Below, piece after piece: positions 25,080-34,074 of a stretch of DNA of 64,000 nt. Source of the stretch: Hymenobacter ginkgonis. GTDB lineage: Bacteria > Bacteroidota > Bacteroidia > Cytophagales > Hymenobacteraceae. A program made the position numbers and the translations under genes. The DNA lies in contig NZ_WQKZ01000003.1 in assembly GCF_009755225.1 (NCBI RefSeq), forward strand, positions 620,001 to 684,000, given 5' to 3'. The notes under the pieces are model-generated. The model had not been told where the DNA came from and did not search any database. It saw only the letters and a program-made list of their open reading frames with translations. Position 1 is the first letter of the stretch. Every line of letters begins with the position of its first letter.

Positions 25080-26423
25080 ATGAAGCCAGCTAACTTCTTT
25101 TCTGCTCTCCTAGGTTGGGCCAGTTTTAGCCTGCTGCCCACTGCCTTGCTGGCTCAGGCGCAGCCAGTTCCGGCCCAGGCGCCCGCAGCCAACAAGCCGC
25201 CAGAGGTGGTAGCGGGCATTCCGGTGAATTACAACGAGGACCTGGTAGGTGCCTACACGCTGCCCGACCCGCTGGTACTACTCAGCGGCAAAAAGGTGAC
25301 CGATGCGGCCACCTGGGCCACCCAGCGCCGGCCCGAAATCCGCACGTGGTTCGAGCAAAATGTTTATGGCCGCGCCCCGGGCAAGCCCAGCCACCTGCGC
25401 TTCGAAGTGTTCGACAAAGGCACTCCCGCCCTCGACGGCAAAGCCATCCGCAAGCAGGTGACGGTGTACTTCTCGGAGCGCAACGATGGGCCGAAGATGG
25501 ACTTGCTGGTGTATTTGCCGGCCAACGCCACCAAGCCCGTGCCGCTGCTGCTCCACATCAATTTCATGCCGAATTCCATGCTCATCGACGACCCCGGCGT
25601 GCGGCCCGGGCAGCTGTGGAACAAGGAAAAGCAGCGGGTGCCGGCGCCGGCTTACAACCCAAGCAGCCCGATGCAGCTCACGGTAGCGCCCTTTCTGGAG
25701 AAAGGCATTGGGGTGGCTTCGGTGTACTACGGCGACATCGAGCCCGATTTTGACGGGGGTAGTAAGTACGGCGTCCGTAGTCTCTACCTCAAGCCTGGCC
25801 AAGAGAAATTTGCTCCTGATGAGTGGGGCGCTGTCGCGGCGTGGAGCTGGGGCCTGAGCCGGGCTTTGGACTATTTTGAAACCGACAAAGCTGTGGACAG
25901 CAAGCGGGTAGCGCTGCTCGGCGCTTCGCGGCTGGGCAAAACAGTGCTCTGGACTGGCGCCAACGACCCCAGGTTTGCCCTAGTTATCGCGAGTGTATCT
26001 GGGGAGGGCGGCGCGGCCTTGGCCCGGCGCAACTACGGCGAAACCATTGCCCACCTCGTAGCGCCTACTCGGTATGCGTACCAGTTCTGCCAGAACTACC
26101 AGCAGCTCGCCAACCGTACCGACGCTCCTATGGATGCGCACATGCTCGTAGCCTTGGTAGCGCCGCGGCCCCTGCTGCTGCAAACCGGCAGCACCGACTA
26201 TTGGAGCGACCCGAAAGGCGAGTTTCTAGCGGCCGTGGCCGCCACCCCGGTTTACAAGTTGCTGGGTAGGCAGGGAGTGCCCGCTGGGCCAATGCCACCG
26301 CCTAGCCAATTGGTGGGCCAAACGCTGAGCTACTACATGCACGAGGGCGGCCACGGCATCCTCCCGCCTGATTACAACGTGTTTGCCGAGTTCATGCAGG
26401 CGCACCTCTTGCAAAATAAGTAG
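25080..26423 (+). CDS. Glucuronoyl esterase-like protein, CE15
   Basis: 447 residues with a signal peptide ending near LLAQAQ. It is an alpha/beta hydrolase with the CE15 nucleophile motif GASRLGKTVLW (Ser283), the block SGEGGAALARRNYGETI, and His421/His425 near the end (HEGGHGI), one of which is the catalytic base. CE15 enzymes cleave esters between 4-O-methyl-glucuronate of xylan and lignin; homologues in pectin loci are less defined. It begins directly after the GH106 stop. The pairing suggests the substrate has both rhamnose and esterified uronate. Which ester it cuts is inferred. Confidence 0.85.
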   Translation: MKPANFFSALLGWASFSLLPTALLAQAQPVPAQAPAANKPPEVVAGIPVNYNEDLVGAYTLPDPLVLLSGKKVTDAATWATQRRPEIRTWFEQNVYGRAPGKPSHLRFEVFDKGTPALDGKAIRKQVTVYFSERNDGPKMDLLVYLPANATKPVPLLLHINFMPNSMLIDDPGVRPGQLWNKEKQRVPAPAYNPSSPMQLTVAPFLEKGIGVASVYYGDIEPDFDGGSKYGVRSLYLKPGQEKFAPDEWGAVAAWSWGLSRALDYFETDKAVDSKRVALLGASRLGKTVLWTGANDPRFALVIASVSGEGGAALARRNYGETIAHLVAPTRYAYQFCQNYQQLANRTDAPMDAHMLVALVAPRPLLLQTGSTDYWSDPKGEFLAAVAATPVYKLLGRQGVPAGPMPPPSQLVGQTLSYYMHEGGHGILPPDYNVFAEFMQAHLLQNK

Positions 26424-26565
26424 GTGGAAATACTTTTAAGACATTGGCGCTGAAAAGTTAAAGCCAACTAGCAAGCTAAAGGAGGGGGTAGGCCGCGCTG
26501 GCCGCAGCGAATGACCTGAGGTAGCTGGCTTCGCAAGAGGCATCTACGCGCTAGTGGAGGGCTGC

Positions 26566-26916
26566 CTACCCCTGCTCGATGTCCATTTGCGCTAGCAGCC
26601 CTTCCCGAAGCGTGTAGACATGCTTAACCAAACCCTCGAAGAGCAACTGCCCTTGCCGGTCCCGTACTACTTGCTGCACAGTTATTTCTAGCTTCCCATC
26701 GGCCCGCTCCCGAATGTTTGTCGGCTCTACGTGGGGATTCAACTCTTGCCATTGCCGCTGCCAGTAGTCCCGGACCTCGGCGTGGCCCGTTGCGTAGTCG
26801 CCCTCCCAGGCTTTCGACCAGCGTACGTGCGGGTGCAGCGTGGCCAGCACCGCGGGAATGTCCCGGGCATTGAATGCCGCATACGCCTTATGAATTAGAA
26901 TTTGCGGAGTTTCCAT
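26566..26916 (-). CDS. NTF2-like / SnoaL-family small protein
   Basis: 116 residues, one compact NTF2-like cone fold: helical start ILIHKAYAAFNARDIPAVLATLHPHVRWS, then GHAEVRDYWQRQW, and strands KLEITVQQVV and GLVKHVYTLREGLLAQMDI. The Trp and Asp/His positions inside the pocket are typical. Members are small enzymes (isomerases, cyclases) or ligand-binding proteins; the function here is not predictable. Cytosolic, with no signal peptide. It stands 74 bp downstream of clpP on the same strand. Confidence 0.85.
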   Translation of the reverse strand: METPQILIHKAYAAFNARDIPAVLATLHPHVRWSKAWEGDYATGHAEVRDYWQRQWQELNPHVEPTNIRERADGKLEITVQQVVRDRQGQLLFEGLVKHVYTLREGLLAQMDIEQG

Positions 26917-26989
26917 GCGCGTAAAGTGAAAGGTAAGAGCGTACTACCTGATGAGCCGCACCGACGGCTCGGCGGAACGCCTGGGCCGG

Positions 26990-27679
26990 TTAGCGAGTCA
27001 GTACTTCGTCAATCAAGCCATACTCTTTGGCCTCATCGGCCCGCATCCAGTAGTCCCGGTCCGAGTCGTCGTGGATTTGCTGGTAGGTTTTGCCGGTGCG
27101 CTCGGCGTAGATGCCATAGAGCTCCTGCCGCAGCTTTACTACCTCGCGGGCAGTGATTTCGATGTCGGCCGATGGGCCCTGCACCCCGCCACTGGGCTGG
27201 TGAATCATCACGCGGGCATGGGGTAGGGCCGAGCGTTTGCCCAGGGCGCCCCCGCACAGCAGGAAAGCCCCCATGCTAGCAGCCAGTCCCGTGCAGATGG
27301 TGGCCACGTCGGGCCGCACGTACTGCATGGTGTCGTACATGCCCAGGCCGGCGTACACCGAGCCGCCCGGCGAGTTGATGTAGAGCAGGATATCCTTCTG
27401 CGCATCCACCGACTCTAGAAAGAGCAACTGGGCGTTGATAATATTGGCGATGTTGTCATCAACAGCCTGGCCCAGAAAAATGATGCGGTCCATAATCAAG
27501 CGCGAAAACACGTCGATTTCCCGGAAGTTCTGCGGGCGCTCCTCAATCACCGAGCGGGTCATGTTCTGCACAAAAGGCCGGGCCAGGCCCTCTGTGTGGG
27601 CCAGGTAGCGGTCAACATACAAGCCGTTGAGCCCCTGGCCCTGCACGGCAAATTTTCGAAATTCAGGTTGAATAGACAC
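26990..27679 (-). CDS. clpP: ATP-dependent Clp protease proteolytic subunit
   Basis: 229 residues from a GTG at 27679. This start gives the normal ClpP N-terminus ([20 protein letters not shown]). The frame is open to 27922, but that would overlap the 27855-28121 gene and adds non-homologous sequence. Catalytic triad: Ser135 ([10 protein letters not shown]), His160 (VMIHQPSGG) and Asp209 (SDRDYWM), with the same spacing as E. coli ClpP (25 and 49). The handle helix and [12 protein letters not shown] loop are intact. It forms the tetradecameric peptidase that works with ClpX/ClpA-type unfoldases; no unfoldase gene is adjacent. Confidence 0.93.
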   Translation of the reverse strand: MSIQPEFRKFAVQGQGLNGLYVDRYLAHTEGLARPFVQNMTRSVIEERPQNFREIDVFSRLIMDRIIFLGQAVDDNIANIINAQLLFLESVDAQKDILLYINSPGGSVYAGLGMYDTMQYVRPDVATICTGLAASMGAFLLCGGALGKRSALPHARVMIHQPSGGVQGPSADIEITAREVVKLRQELYGIYAERTGKTYQQIHDDSDRDYWMRADEAKEYGLIDEVLTR

Positions 27680-27854
27680 GCGAAAACACGAAAGATGGAA
27701 GGGACGATAGCCAGCCCAGCGAAAGCGCTCGCAACGAAAGGCTAATTTGTAAGAAGCAGAAAAAGCCAAGGTGCGGCCCACTAAAGCGCCCAAGAATACC
27801 CCACCGCTGGCTGCACCTGGTACCCAAGGCGCCGAGCGTCGGCCAGCCGGTGGC

Positions 27855-28121
27855 CTACCGTGCCCACCAGCGGCGCAGCCCAGCCAGCCAGCCCGTTGTG
27901 CGTGGCGCGTACAGTTGCGCATGAATTTGCCGCAGTTCGCGGCGAAGCTGCTGGCGCCCGGCCAGGCGCAGGCCCTGGTACAGCAGCAGCTGCGCTTCCG
28001 TATCCGCCGCTAGCTCCCCATCCAGCAATTGGCGCAGGTGCCACTCCTCGGCCGGGAGCGCGGCGGGGCCATCAAGCAGTTGTTGCTCAATCAGGAGCAG
28101 GCGGTCGAGTTCGGGGCGCAT
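27855..28121 (-). CDS. Small partner of ECF sigma factor, anti-sigma-like
   Basis: 88 residues, starting 3 nt after the sigma gene's stop, so translated from the same message. The sequence is helical: [59 protein letters not shown], ending in a Trp-rich basic tail ([11 protein letters not shown]). In Bacteroidota the gene after an ECF sigma commonly encodes an N-terminal helical anti-sigma segment of this type, usually followed by a membrane anchor; here no clear transmembrane helix is present. A role in holding the sigma factor is inferred from position. Confidence 0.6.
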   Translation of the reverse strand: MRPELDRLLLIEQQLLDGPAALPAEEWHLRQLLDGELAADTEAQLLLYQGLRLAGRQQLRRELRQIHAQLYAPRTTGWLAGLRRWWAR

Positions 28122-28124
28122 AGC

Positions 28125-28616
28125 TTAGTACTCGCTGGTTGTGGGCTGGAAGGCGACCCGTACCGCGTGGCGCAGGCGCTCCAGGCACTTAAACTTCTGC
28201 ACCGTAGCCGAGCGGATGGAGCGATAGCCGTTCGCAAACGCGGGCTCCGTCGGCGCCTCCGCCTCTTCCCCAACCGACGATTCCCAGTCCTCGGGAAGGG
28301 CCTGGTGGGGCAGGCGGGCGCGGCGGCGTAGCTCCTGCTGCCACAAATTGCGGCTGATACCGACCAAGTAAGTGCTGGCCGAGGCCGTGAGCGTGAGCGT
28401 GCCGCCGGTGGCTTGCTCATAAAGCAAAACCAAAGCATCCTGAAACACATCCTGCGCATCTTGCTCCGTACCCCCGTGGCGGCCGATGTAGCGGCGCACC
28501 GGCGGATAGCCCTGGCGGTAAAGGCGGGTGAGGGCCTGGGCGCGGTCAGCCAAAAGAGCCTGGCGCAAGGCATCAGGAGCAAGGGGAGGGGGTAGGAAAG
28601 GCGAGGAGGCAGTCAT
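28125..28616 (-). CDS. ECF-type sigma factor lacking most of region 4
   Basis: 163 residues. Region 2 is intact (VRRYIGRHGGTEQDAQDVFQ, DALVLLYEQA, TYLVGISRNLWQQELRRRARL). After an acidic linker (EEAEAPTEP) the sequence jumps to FANGYRSIRSATVQKFKCLERLR, which corresponds only to the last helix of sigma region 4. The first part of that domain, about 40-45 residues that normally bind the -35 element, is missing without a frameshift. ECF sigmas of this kind are usually about 190 residues. It may be non-functional, act as a competitor for core polymerase, or recognise promoters unusually. Cotranscribed with the 88-residue gene. Confidence 0.75.
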   Translation of the reverse strand: MTASSPFLPPPLAPDALRQALLADRAQALTRLYRQGYPPVRRYIGRHGGTEQDAQDVFQDALVLLYEQATGGTLTLTASASTYLVGISRNLWQQELRRRARLPHQALPEDWESSVGEEAEAPTEPAFANGYRSIRSATVQKFKCLERLRHAVRVAFQPTTSEY

Positions 28617-28709
28617 GAAAGTAGGCGTGTACTACTTAATCCAGTTTAGGCGCAAGTATCACCCATCGCTACCGAAAAAAGTAATTAGGAGCCTTGGTTG
28701 AAAGCTTGG

Positions 28710-28784
28710 TCCAAAAGGTACTCCTTGAACTTGCCACCGCCCGCTTTTCGGGGGCAGTCGCAAGTTCAAGGAGTACCTTTTGGA
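28710..28784. repeat. Large palindrome, 25-bp perfect arms
   Basis: Arms 28710-28734 and 28760-28784 are perfect inverted copies (TCCAAAAGGTACTCCTTGAA plus CTTGC on the left). The 25-nt loop holds a smaller hairpin (CCCG, CTTTT, CGGG). It lies in the gap upstream of the sigma gene and downstream of the SDR. It is too long for an ordinary terminator and looks like a folded extragenic repeat or mobile palindrome. Confidence 0.6.
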
Positions 28785-28935
28785 GTGTGCCCTTAAAGGT
28801 GCGTAGGCGTCGGGCAACCCCGTTGGCTCCGAGCTAGCTGCTCGTGGTACGGGGTTGCGGCCACGGTGGCCGTGCGCTCGGCCTCTAGTAGGCCTCGGTA
28901 GCAGCGGGGCCGCCCTTGAATGCAGTAGCCATTCC

Positions 28936-29667
28936 TTAAATCTGGCCCATGCCGCCGTCCACGAAGAGCTCGATGCCGTTCACGAAGCTAGCGTCGCTGG
29001 AAGCGAGGAACAGGGCAGCGGCAGCAATCTCCTCGGGGCGGCCCATTTCGCCGCGCGGAATCAGGGCGGCGATTTGGGCCTTGAACTCGGGGCCGGTGGC
29101 GGCCATCATGGGCGTATCAATTGCACCCGGACTCAGCAGGTTAACCCGGATGTGCCGGTCTTGCAAGTCTACCACCCAGCCCCGAACGAGTGCCCGGAGC
29201 GCGGCTTTGCTGGCGCTATACACGCTGTTGGCGGGATAGCCTTTGATGGAAGCCCCCGACCCATTGAGCAAAATCGAGCTGCCCGCCGCCAGCAGGGGTA
29301 GCGCTTTCTGCACTGTAAAGAGCGTGCCGCGCACGTTCAGGTCGAAGATGGTATCGAAGAGGGCTTCGGTAATCTCCCCCAACTTGCCGAAGCCGGCCGC
29401 CCCTGCGCTGGTGAACAGCACGTCGATTTTGCCTTTTTCCTGCTGCACCGTCTCGTAGAGGCGGTCGAGGTCAGCCAGGTTGGCCGCGTCGCCCAGCACC
29501 CCCGTCACGTTGCGCCCGATGGCCGCCACGGCTTCGGTAAGCTTCTCCTGCTGGCGGCCCGTGATGAAGACATAGGCGCCTTCTTCAACAAATAATTTGG
29601 CGGTGGCCAAGGCCATGCCCGACGTGCCGCCGGTAATGACGGCTACTTTTCCGGTGAGTTTTCCCAT
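28936..29667 (-). CDS. SDR-family oxidoreductase
   Basis: 243 residues from the ATG at 29667 (MGKLTGKVAVITGG); the frame is open 21 codons further, but that part is unlike the family. Classical short-chain dehydrogenase: TGGTSGMALATAKLF nucleotide loop, active-site Ser in LNGSGAS, YSASKAALRALVRGW with the Tyr/Lys pair, and the C-terminal ASFVNGIELFVDGGMGQI. It uses NAD(P)H on an unknown substrate. It is divergent from an HxlR regulator, a layout in which the regulator usually controls the enzyme. Confidence 0.93.
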   Translation of the reverse strand: MGKLTGKVAVITGGTSGMALATAKLFVEEGAYVFITGRQQEKLTEAVAAIGRNVTGVLGDAANLADLDRLYETVQQEKGKIDVLFTSAGAAGFGKLGEITEALFDTIFDLNVRGTLFTVQKALPLLAAGSSILLNGSGASIKGYPANSVYSASKAALRALVRGWVVDLQDRHIRVNLLSPGAIDTPMMAATGPEFKAQIAALIPRGEMGRPEEIAAAALFLASSDASFVNGIELFVDGGMGQI

Positions 29668-29853
29668 GGTATTGCGTTGGTTGAACGGCGTCGCGCTGGC
29701 TGCGCAACGACTGCGTGGTTCGCGGAGCAAAATTCCGAGAAGCCTGGCCGGCTGGCAATTACGGAGAAGTTATTCGGCACCCGATACTTTTAGCCCCTGG
29801 GGTGGTTTTAATCCCTACCCCCCTCGAAATTTTTCACCCTCCCCGCTTCATCG

Positions 29854-30237
29854 ATGTACCAGAAGAAAATTGTCAACACGCTAAACTGTGGTTCTGTACT
29901 CACCAAGGAAGTGTTGCACGGCAAGTGGAAATCTACCTTGCTTTATTGCATTGCCCAGGGCATTCAGCGGCCCAGCGCCTTACAGCGCACTATTCCCAGC
30001 GCCACGCGGCGCGTGCTCAACGTGCAACTGAGCGAGCTGGAGCAGCACGGCCTGGTTCGCAAAACCATCTTTCCCGAGCTGCCGCCCAAGGTGGAGTACC
30101 AGCTTACCCCGTTGGGGCAGTCGCTGCTGCCGGTTATTGAGGTGATGGAGCAGTGGGGCAACGCCCACCGCGCCGAACTAGAACAGGCGCTGAGCCTAGC
30201 AGCGCCAAAGGGCGAGCTTGAAACAGCCATCGAGTAA
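29854..30237 (+). CDS. HxlR-family transcriptional regulator
   Basis: 127 residues with one winged-helix domain: KEVLHGKWKSTLLYCIAQG, recognition region RRVLNVQLSELEQHGLVRK, wing PPKVEYQLTPLGQSL, then a helix for dimerisation. HxlR proteins often repress or activate a divergent redox enzyme; here the SDR starts 186 bp away on the other strand. The gap contains an AT-rich stretch near 29770 and a CCTACCCCCC octamer. A third residue block (NTLNCGS) carries one Cys that could be a redox sensor, but this is only a guess. Confidence 0.92.
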   Translation: MYQKKIVNTLNCGSVLTKEVLHGKWKSTLLYCIAQGIQRPSALQRTIPSATRRVLNVQLSELEQHGLVRKTIFPELPPKVEYQLTPLGQSLLPVIEVMEQWGNAHRAELEQALSLAAPKGELETAIE

Positions 30238-30340
30238 CGAAAAGGCGTTAGGCGGGGGTAGGCTATAGGCAGGTGACGTACCGCTAGCTGGCTTTCTGCC
30301 AGACACTTGATACGCCACTTTTTTGAGTTGGTGTGCGAAA

Positions 30341-31660
30341 TCAGGCGCCGGGTTGCTGCCGTACTTGCCGCTGCCAGGTAAGCAGCAGGGCTAGCGCGGC
30401 CAGTAGCCCTAGCCCGTAGGGGGCGTAGGCGGCCACCTGCCCGGCCGCCTGTCCGAGCTCGTTGGCCCGGCCGCTCACGCGCTCTACTAGCCAGCCCACG
30501 GCGGCCAGGGCCGCCACGGCGGCCCCACCCACCCGCACCCAGGGGTAGGCGGGCGTGCGGCTTAGCAGCAAGAGCCACGGCAGGGTAAGGGCAATGACGA
30601 ACAGCTGCATCAGCTCGATGCCCAAATTGAAACCCAGCAAGCTTAGGGCCATGGGGCCGGCCTCCAGGTGCAAGTTGGCCAGCGTGCCGGCGAAAGCTAG
30701 CCCGTGCACCAGCCCAAAGCCGGCGGCCACCCACGCCTCGCGGCCCGGAAACAGCGGCCGCCAAGCATGCGCCGCCGACACCAGAATAGACACGGCAATC
30801 AGGATTTCGACTGGCTGGCTCGGGAGCCGCACCCAGCCCAGCGTGCCAAGCAGCAACGTGAGGGAATGCCCCAGGGTAAAAGCTGTGACAATCAGCAGGA
30901 TGTGCCGCAAGCCGTGGCGTACTCCCCCAAATGTGCTCCAGCGCCGCCTGGCCACCAGCAGCGGGGCCGGCAGCAGCAGCACTAGCAAAAACAGCAGGTG
31001 GTCGGTGCCCTCGGCAATGTGCCGGATACCAAGCTGCACCAGCGCCCGAAAACCCGTCCAGGCGCTGCCCGTGGCCAGGTTTACCGGCAGGGGTGGAATG
31101 ACGTTGTTGCGCACATCGAGCTGAATGATTCCTACCTGCGCCGGCTCGGCATCGTCAGCTACTTGCCCAGTGGCCCAGTCCTGGTGCACGGCCACCAATA
31201 TTTTGTGCGTCACTACTTGGTGCAGCACGGCATCGTAGCGGAGCAGAAATTGCCGCACATCGGCCCCGGCCGGGGGCACCATTGCCACCTGCGCCGTCAG
31301 CTCGCGGTAAGGGCCATTGAGGGGGTTTTGGGTTTCGTGCACGCCCAGCTGGCCCACCGTCACGGCCCAGTAGCGCCCATCGGGGCTTTGCAGCTTGATA
31401 TGCTGCGTTAGGTAAGCCCGCAGCTCGGGGCCCAGCCGCTGCACCAGTTGCGCCGACGAGTCGCCGACTGCGTGGCCAAACGCCGGCTGCAGCTCAGTGA
31501 GCGGAATTTGCACGGCAGCCTCGATGCGCTGGGCGTGCACGCTGAGCAGCACCACCGAGTTGGGCATGGGGTGCGCGGCCGCTGGCAGCAAGCTGCCTAT
31601 GCCCAGCAGCACCACTAGCAGCGTTATTAGCCGGTTGAAATAGGAAGTCGAGGGATTCAT
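30341..31660 (-). CDS. HupE/UreJ-family membrane protein
   Basis: 439 residues from the ATG at 31660 (start MNPSTSYFNRLI); an upstream in-frame ATG at 31705 is less likely. A signal peptide (LLVVLLGIGSLLPAAAHP) is followed by a periplasmic domain of about 180 residues, then seven or so membrane helices. The hallmark GIRHIAEGTDHLLFLLVLLL and the second motif FGLVHGLAFAGTL (His/Asp/Glu-rich) are those of HupE/UreJ_2. Such proteins are thought to carry nickel or other divalent metals. It ends a run of three minus-strand genes after two DUF3500 proteins. Confidence 0.85.
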   Translation of the reverse strand: MNPSTSYFNRLITLLVVLLGIGSLLPAAAHPMPNSVVLLSVHAQRIEAAVQIPLTELQPAFGHAVGDSSAQLVQRLGPELRAYLTQHIKLQSPDGRYWAVTVGQLGVHETQNPLNGPYRELTAQVAMVPPAGADVRQFLLRYDAVLHQVVTHKILVAVHQDWATGQVADDAEPAQVGIIQLDVRNNVIPPLPVNLATGSAWTGFRALVQLGIRHIAEGTDHLLFLLVLLLPAPLLVARRRWSTFGGVRHGLRHILLIVTAFTLGHSLTLLLGTLGWVRLPSQPVEILIAVSILVSAAHAWRPLFPGREAWVAAGFGLVHGLAFAGTLANLHLEAGPMALSLLGFNLGIELMQLFVIALTLPWLLLLSRTPAYPWVRVGGAAVAALAAVGWLVERVSGRANELGQAAGQVAAYAPYGLGLLAALALLLTWQRQVRQQPGA

Positions 31661-31749
31661 GGGGGAGGCGCTGCGTGGGCCAGAAAGCACAGGGGTAGGG
31701 GGCACTCAACCGTAAAGATTTACTAAATAACTTCCTGAAAGCGCAGGGC

Positions 31750-32844
31750 TTACTGCCCGCCGTAGTCGGTAGTCCGGTCGCGCCACACCGAGTGCGGGTG
31801 TACCGTGCCCGGAAAGTCGCGGCTCGGCTGGCCCGAGTATTCTAGCCACAGGCTGGGGCCGTCGAGGCGCACATAATCGTTGTCTTTGCCCATCGTGCCG
31901 CTGCCCACGAAGGCCAGGTAGGTAGCGGGCAGCTCGGCCGTGTAGCGGGCCAGCAGGGGCGCAGCCGTGGCCGGGTCCAGGTCGTCGACGTAGCGCCGGA
32001 TGGCTTGCCGGGCCAACTGCTGCTGCACAGTGCTCAACTCGCTCAGGCGCACCCCCTGCCGGGTGGCGGGAAACCGCCCGTCTTGGCCGGGCCCCAGCAG
32101 CACGTCGCGGAAAGTGGTAGTCAACCGGGCCTTAGCCTGTTCAGCCACGCTCAGGCTACTCAGCAAGGCCGCGAAAGCGGCCCGCTCCTGCTCCAGGGGC
32201 TGGTAGGTGTGGCCGTGGTCGGTGACGGGCGTCATGGGTTCCGCACCCCGAAAGTCGGGCGTTACCCCCGCCGTTTTGCCGCCCTGGTAGGTGTTAGCAA
32301 AGGCGAAGTGGTGGCCCCCGTATTGCAACTCCCAGCGCCCGCTCAGGCTAGGAGTGCCCAGCAGAGCCAGGTAGTAGTTGCCCGCCCCGAAGGTGCCGGT
32401 TTGGTTGGTAGCCGTGCCCAGGTAGTTATCGGCCACCAAGTTGCCTTCTAGCTCGTCGTACCCTTCGTTGGGCACGCCGGGTGCCAGCACGCTGGCCAGC
32501 AAAGCCTTAGCTGCTGCCAGCTGCGGCGCGGTAAGTGCCCCAAGAGCAATGCCCACCCGCTGGGGCCGCGAGAACTGCTGGGGGAAGTTCGACCAGCGAG
32601 CAGCATCGGCTTTGGTGTAAGGCCGCTGCGCCTCGGCCAACTGGCTAGGGCTCAGGGTAGCTTTGAAAGCTTCGGCTAGGCACACCACCCGTGCCAGCCC
32701 CTGCGCGGCGGCGCAACTAGGAGCTGGTGCGGGTTTGACCTGCACAATAGTGCTGTTTGATAGGCCGGGCGCCTGCTGACGCTGCCAGGCCAGCAGGGCC
32801 GGCAGCAGCAGGCCGAGGCCCCATACAAAGGAAGGGTGTCGCAT
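31750..32844 (-). CDS. DUF3500 protein, paralogue B
   Basis: 364 residues with a signal-anchor-like start (FVWGLGLLLPALLAW). Body: CLAEAFKATLSPSQLAEAQ, NYYLALLGTPSLSGRWELQY, GGHHFAFANTYQGG, TPDFRGAEPMTP, DNDYVRLDGPSLWLEYSG and VHPHSVWRDRTTDYGGQ. The His-rich motifs (GGHH, HPHSVWRD) suggest metal or ligand binding. No function is known for DUF3500. It is exported by its leader. About half its residues match the next protein upstream by eye, so the two are tandem duplicates. It shares a strand with the HupE-like gene 89 bp downstream. Confidence 0.85.
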   Translation of the reverse strand: MRHPSFVWGLGLLLPALLAWQRQQAPGLSNSTIVQVKPAPAPSCAAAQGLARVVCLAEAFKATLSPSQLAEAQRPYTKADAARWSNFPQQFSRPQRVGIALGALTAPQLAAAKALLASVLAPGVPNEGYDELEGNLVADNYLGTATNQTGTFGAGNYYLALLGTPSLSGRWELQYGGHHFAFANTYQGGKTAGVTPDFRGAEPMTPVTDHGHTYQPLEQERAAFAALLSSLSVAEQAKARLTTTFRDVLLGPGQDGRFPATRQGVRLSELSTVQQQLARQAIRRYVDDLDPATAAPLLARYTAELPATYLAFVGSGTMGKDNDYVRLDGPSLWLEYSGQPSRDFPGTVHPHSVWRDRTTDYGGQ

Positions 32845-32967
32845 AAGGAGGGTTCGGTAGTGGGCCAGGTGCTAGCGGCGGTGGGGCTAAGTGCATAGCC
32901 TCACCGCCGCTAGCCAAAAGTACCGGCCTTGCGGGCCGACACGCACTGGCTTCTCGACTAGCCGCGG

Positions 32968-34074
32968 TTAATTACCGCCGTAGTCTTTCGATTTATCGCG
33001 CCATACCGAATGCGGGTGGGTAGGCGAGAGCACGATGCCGTTCTGGCAAGAATATTCCAGCCACAGCGAGGGCCCGTCGAGGCGCACGTAGTCGTTGCGG
33101 GTGGTCATGCCCGTCGTGCCAGAGTAGGCCAGGTAGGTATTGTCTAGCTCGGCGGTGTACTTGGCCAGTAGGGTGGCCGCATCCGCGTCGTCGATGTCGT
33201 ACACGTAGGTTTTGATGGCCGCCAGCACCAGGGCTTTCTCGCTGGCCGACAGATTGGCGCACTTCAGGCCAATGGGCGTGGCGGGGAAATTGCCGTCCTG
33301 CTGCGGGCCCACTACCAGGTCGGAGTAAGTGACGCTCTGCTTGGCCGTAGCCTGCTCGGTGCTGCTTAAGCCAGTGAGCATAGCCGAGAAGGCGGCTTGT
33401 TCTTGCTGCAAAGGCTGGTTGGTGGTCGAGTTCAGCGTAAACGTGGCAAACGGCTCTACCCCCCGAAAGGCGGGCGTGGCGCCCACCAGCACCCCATCCT
33501 TGTAGGTGCTGGCGCAGGCCAGGTGGTGGCCGCCAAACTGAATTTCGAAGGTGCCGGTAGTAGCGGGCGTGCCCAGAAAGGCGATGTAGTAGTTGGCCGC
33601 GCCGTAAGTCGAACCCCCGCCGTTGGCACCGAGGTACTCGTCAGCGTTGAGCAGCTGCTGAATCTCGTCCCAACCTTCATTGGCCGTGGTGCCCGAAATC
33701 TCTTTGATAAGGGCCTTGGCGTACTGCACCTGCACGGTCGTCATCGCGCCAAAGCTCAGCCCTATCCGCTTGTTGGTGCCCTGCACCAAGCCCTGCGGCA
33801 GGTTCGACCACTTTTTGGCATTGGCTACCGAATAGGTAGTTTGTAGCGTGGTAATCTGCGAGGCTTCGAGCTGCGATTTAAAGGCATCGGCCAGGCAAAG
33901 CACCTTGGCAATGCCCGTGGCCGAGGCGCAGGTACTCACCGCAATCGGGTCGGGGTTCGAGTTGGTGTTGCTGGTCGTGGAGCCCGTGGTGGTGTCATCT
34001 TTTTTGCAGGCAGTGAAAAAAGTAGCAGCGGAAACCACCAGCACGGTTACCAGCGTTTTTAAATGATTTTGCAT
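32968..34074 (-). CDS. DUF3500 lipoprotein, paralogue A
   Basis: 368 residues from the ATG at 34074. A lipoprotein signal ends VVSAATFFTACKK, so Cys is lipid-modified and the protein is membrane-anchored. A short Thr/Ser linker leads to the DUF3500 core: VLCLADAFKSQLEASQITTL, ANYYIAFLGTPATTGTFEIQ, FGGHHLACASTYKDG, TPAFRGVEPF, RNDYVRLDGPSLWLEYSC and HPHSVWRDKSKDYGG. The motifs align one-to-one with the paralogue downstream (123-bp gap). With the HupE-like protein it makes a three-gene unit that may handle a metal at the cell envelope. Confidence 0.87.
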   Translation of the reverse strand: MQNHLKTLVTVLVVSAATFFTACKKDDTTTGSTTSNTNSNPDPIAVSTCASATGIAKVLCLADAFKSQLEASQITTLQTTYSVANAKKWSNLPQGLVQGTNKRIGLSFGAMTTVQVQYAKALIKEISGTTANEGWDEIQQLLNADEYLGANGGGSTYGAANYYIAFLGTPATTGTFEIQFGGHHLACASTYKDGVLVGATPAFRGVEPFATFTLNSTTNQPLQQEQAAFSAMLTGLSSTEQATAKQSVTYSDLVVGPQQDGNFPATPIGLKCANLSASEKALVLAAIKTYVYDIDDADAATLLAKYTAELDNTYLAYSGTTGMTTRNDYVRLDGPSLWLEYSCQNGIVLSPTHPHSVWRDKSKDYGGN

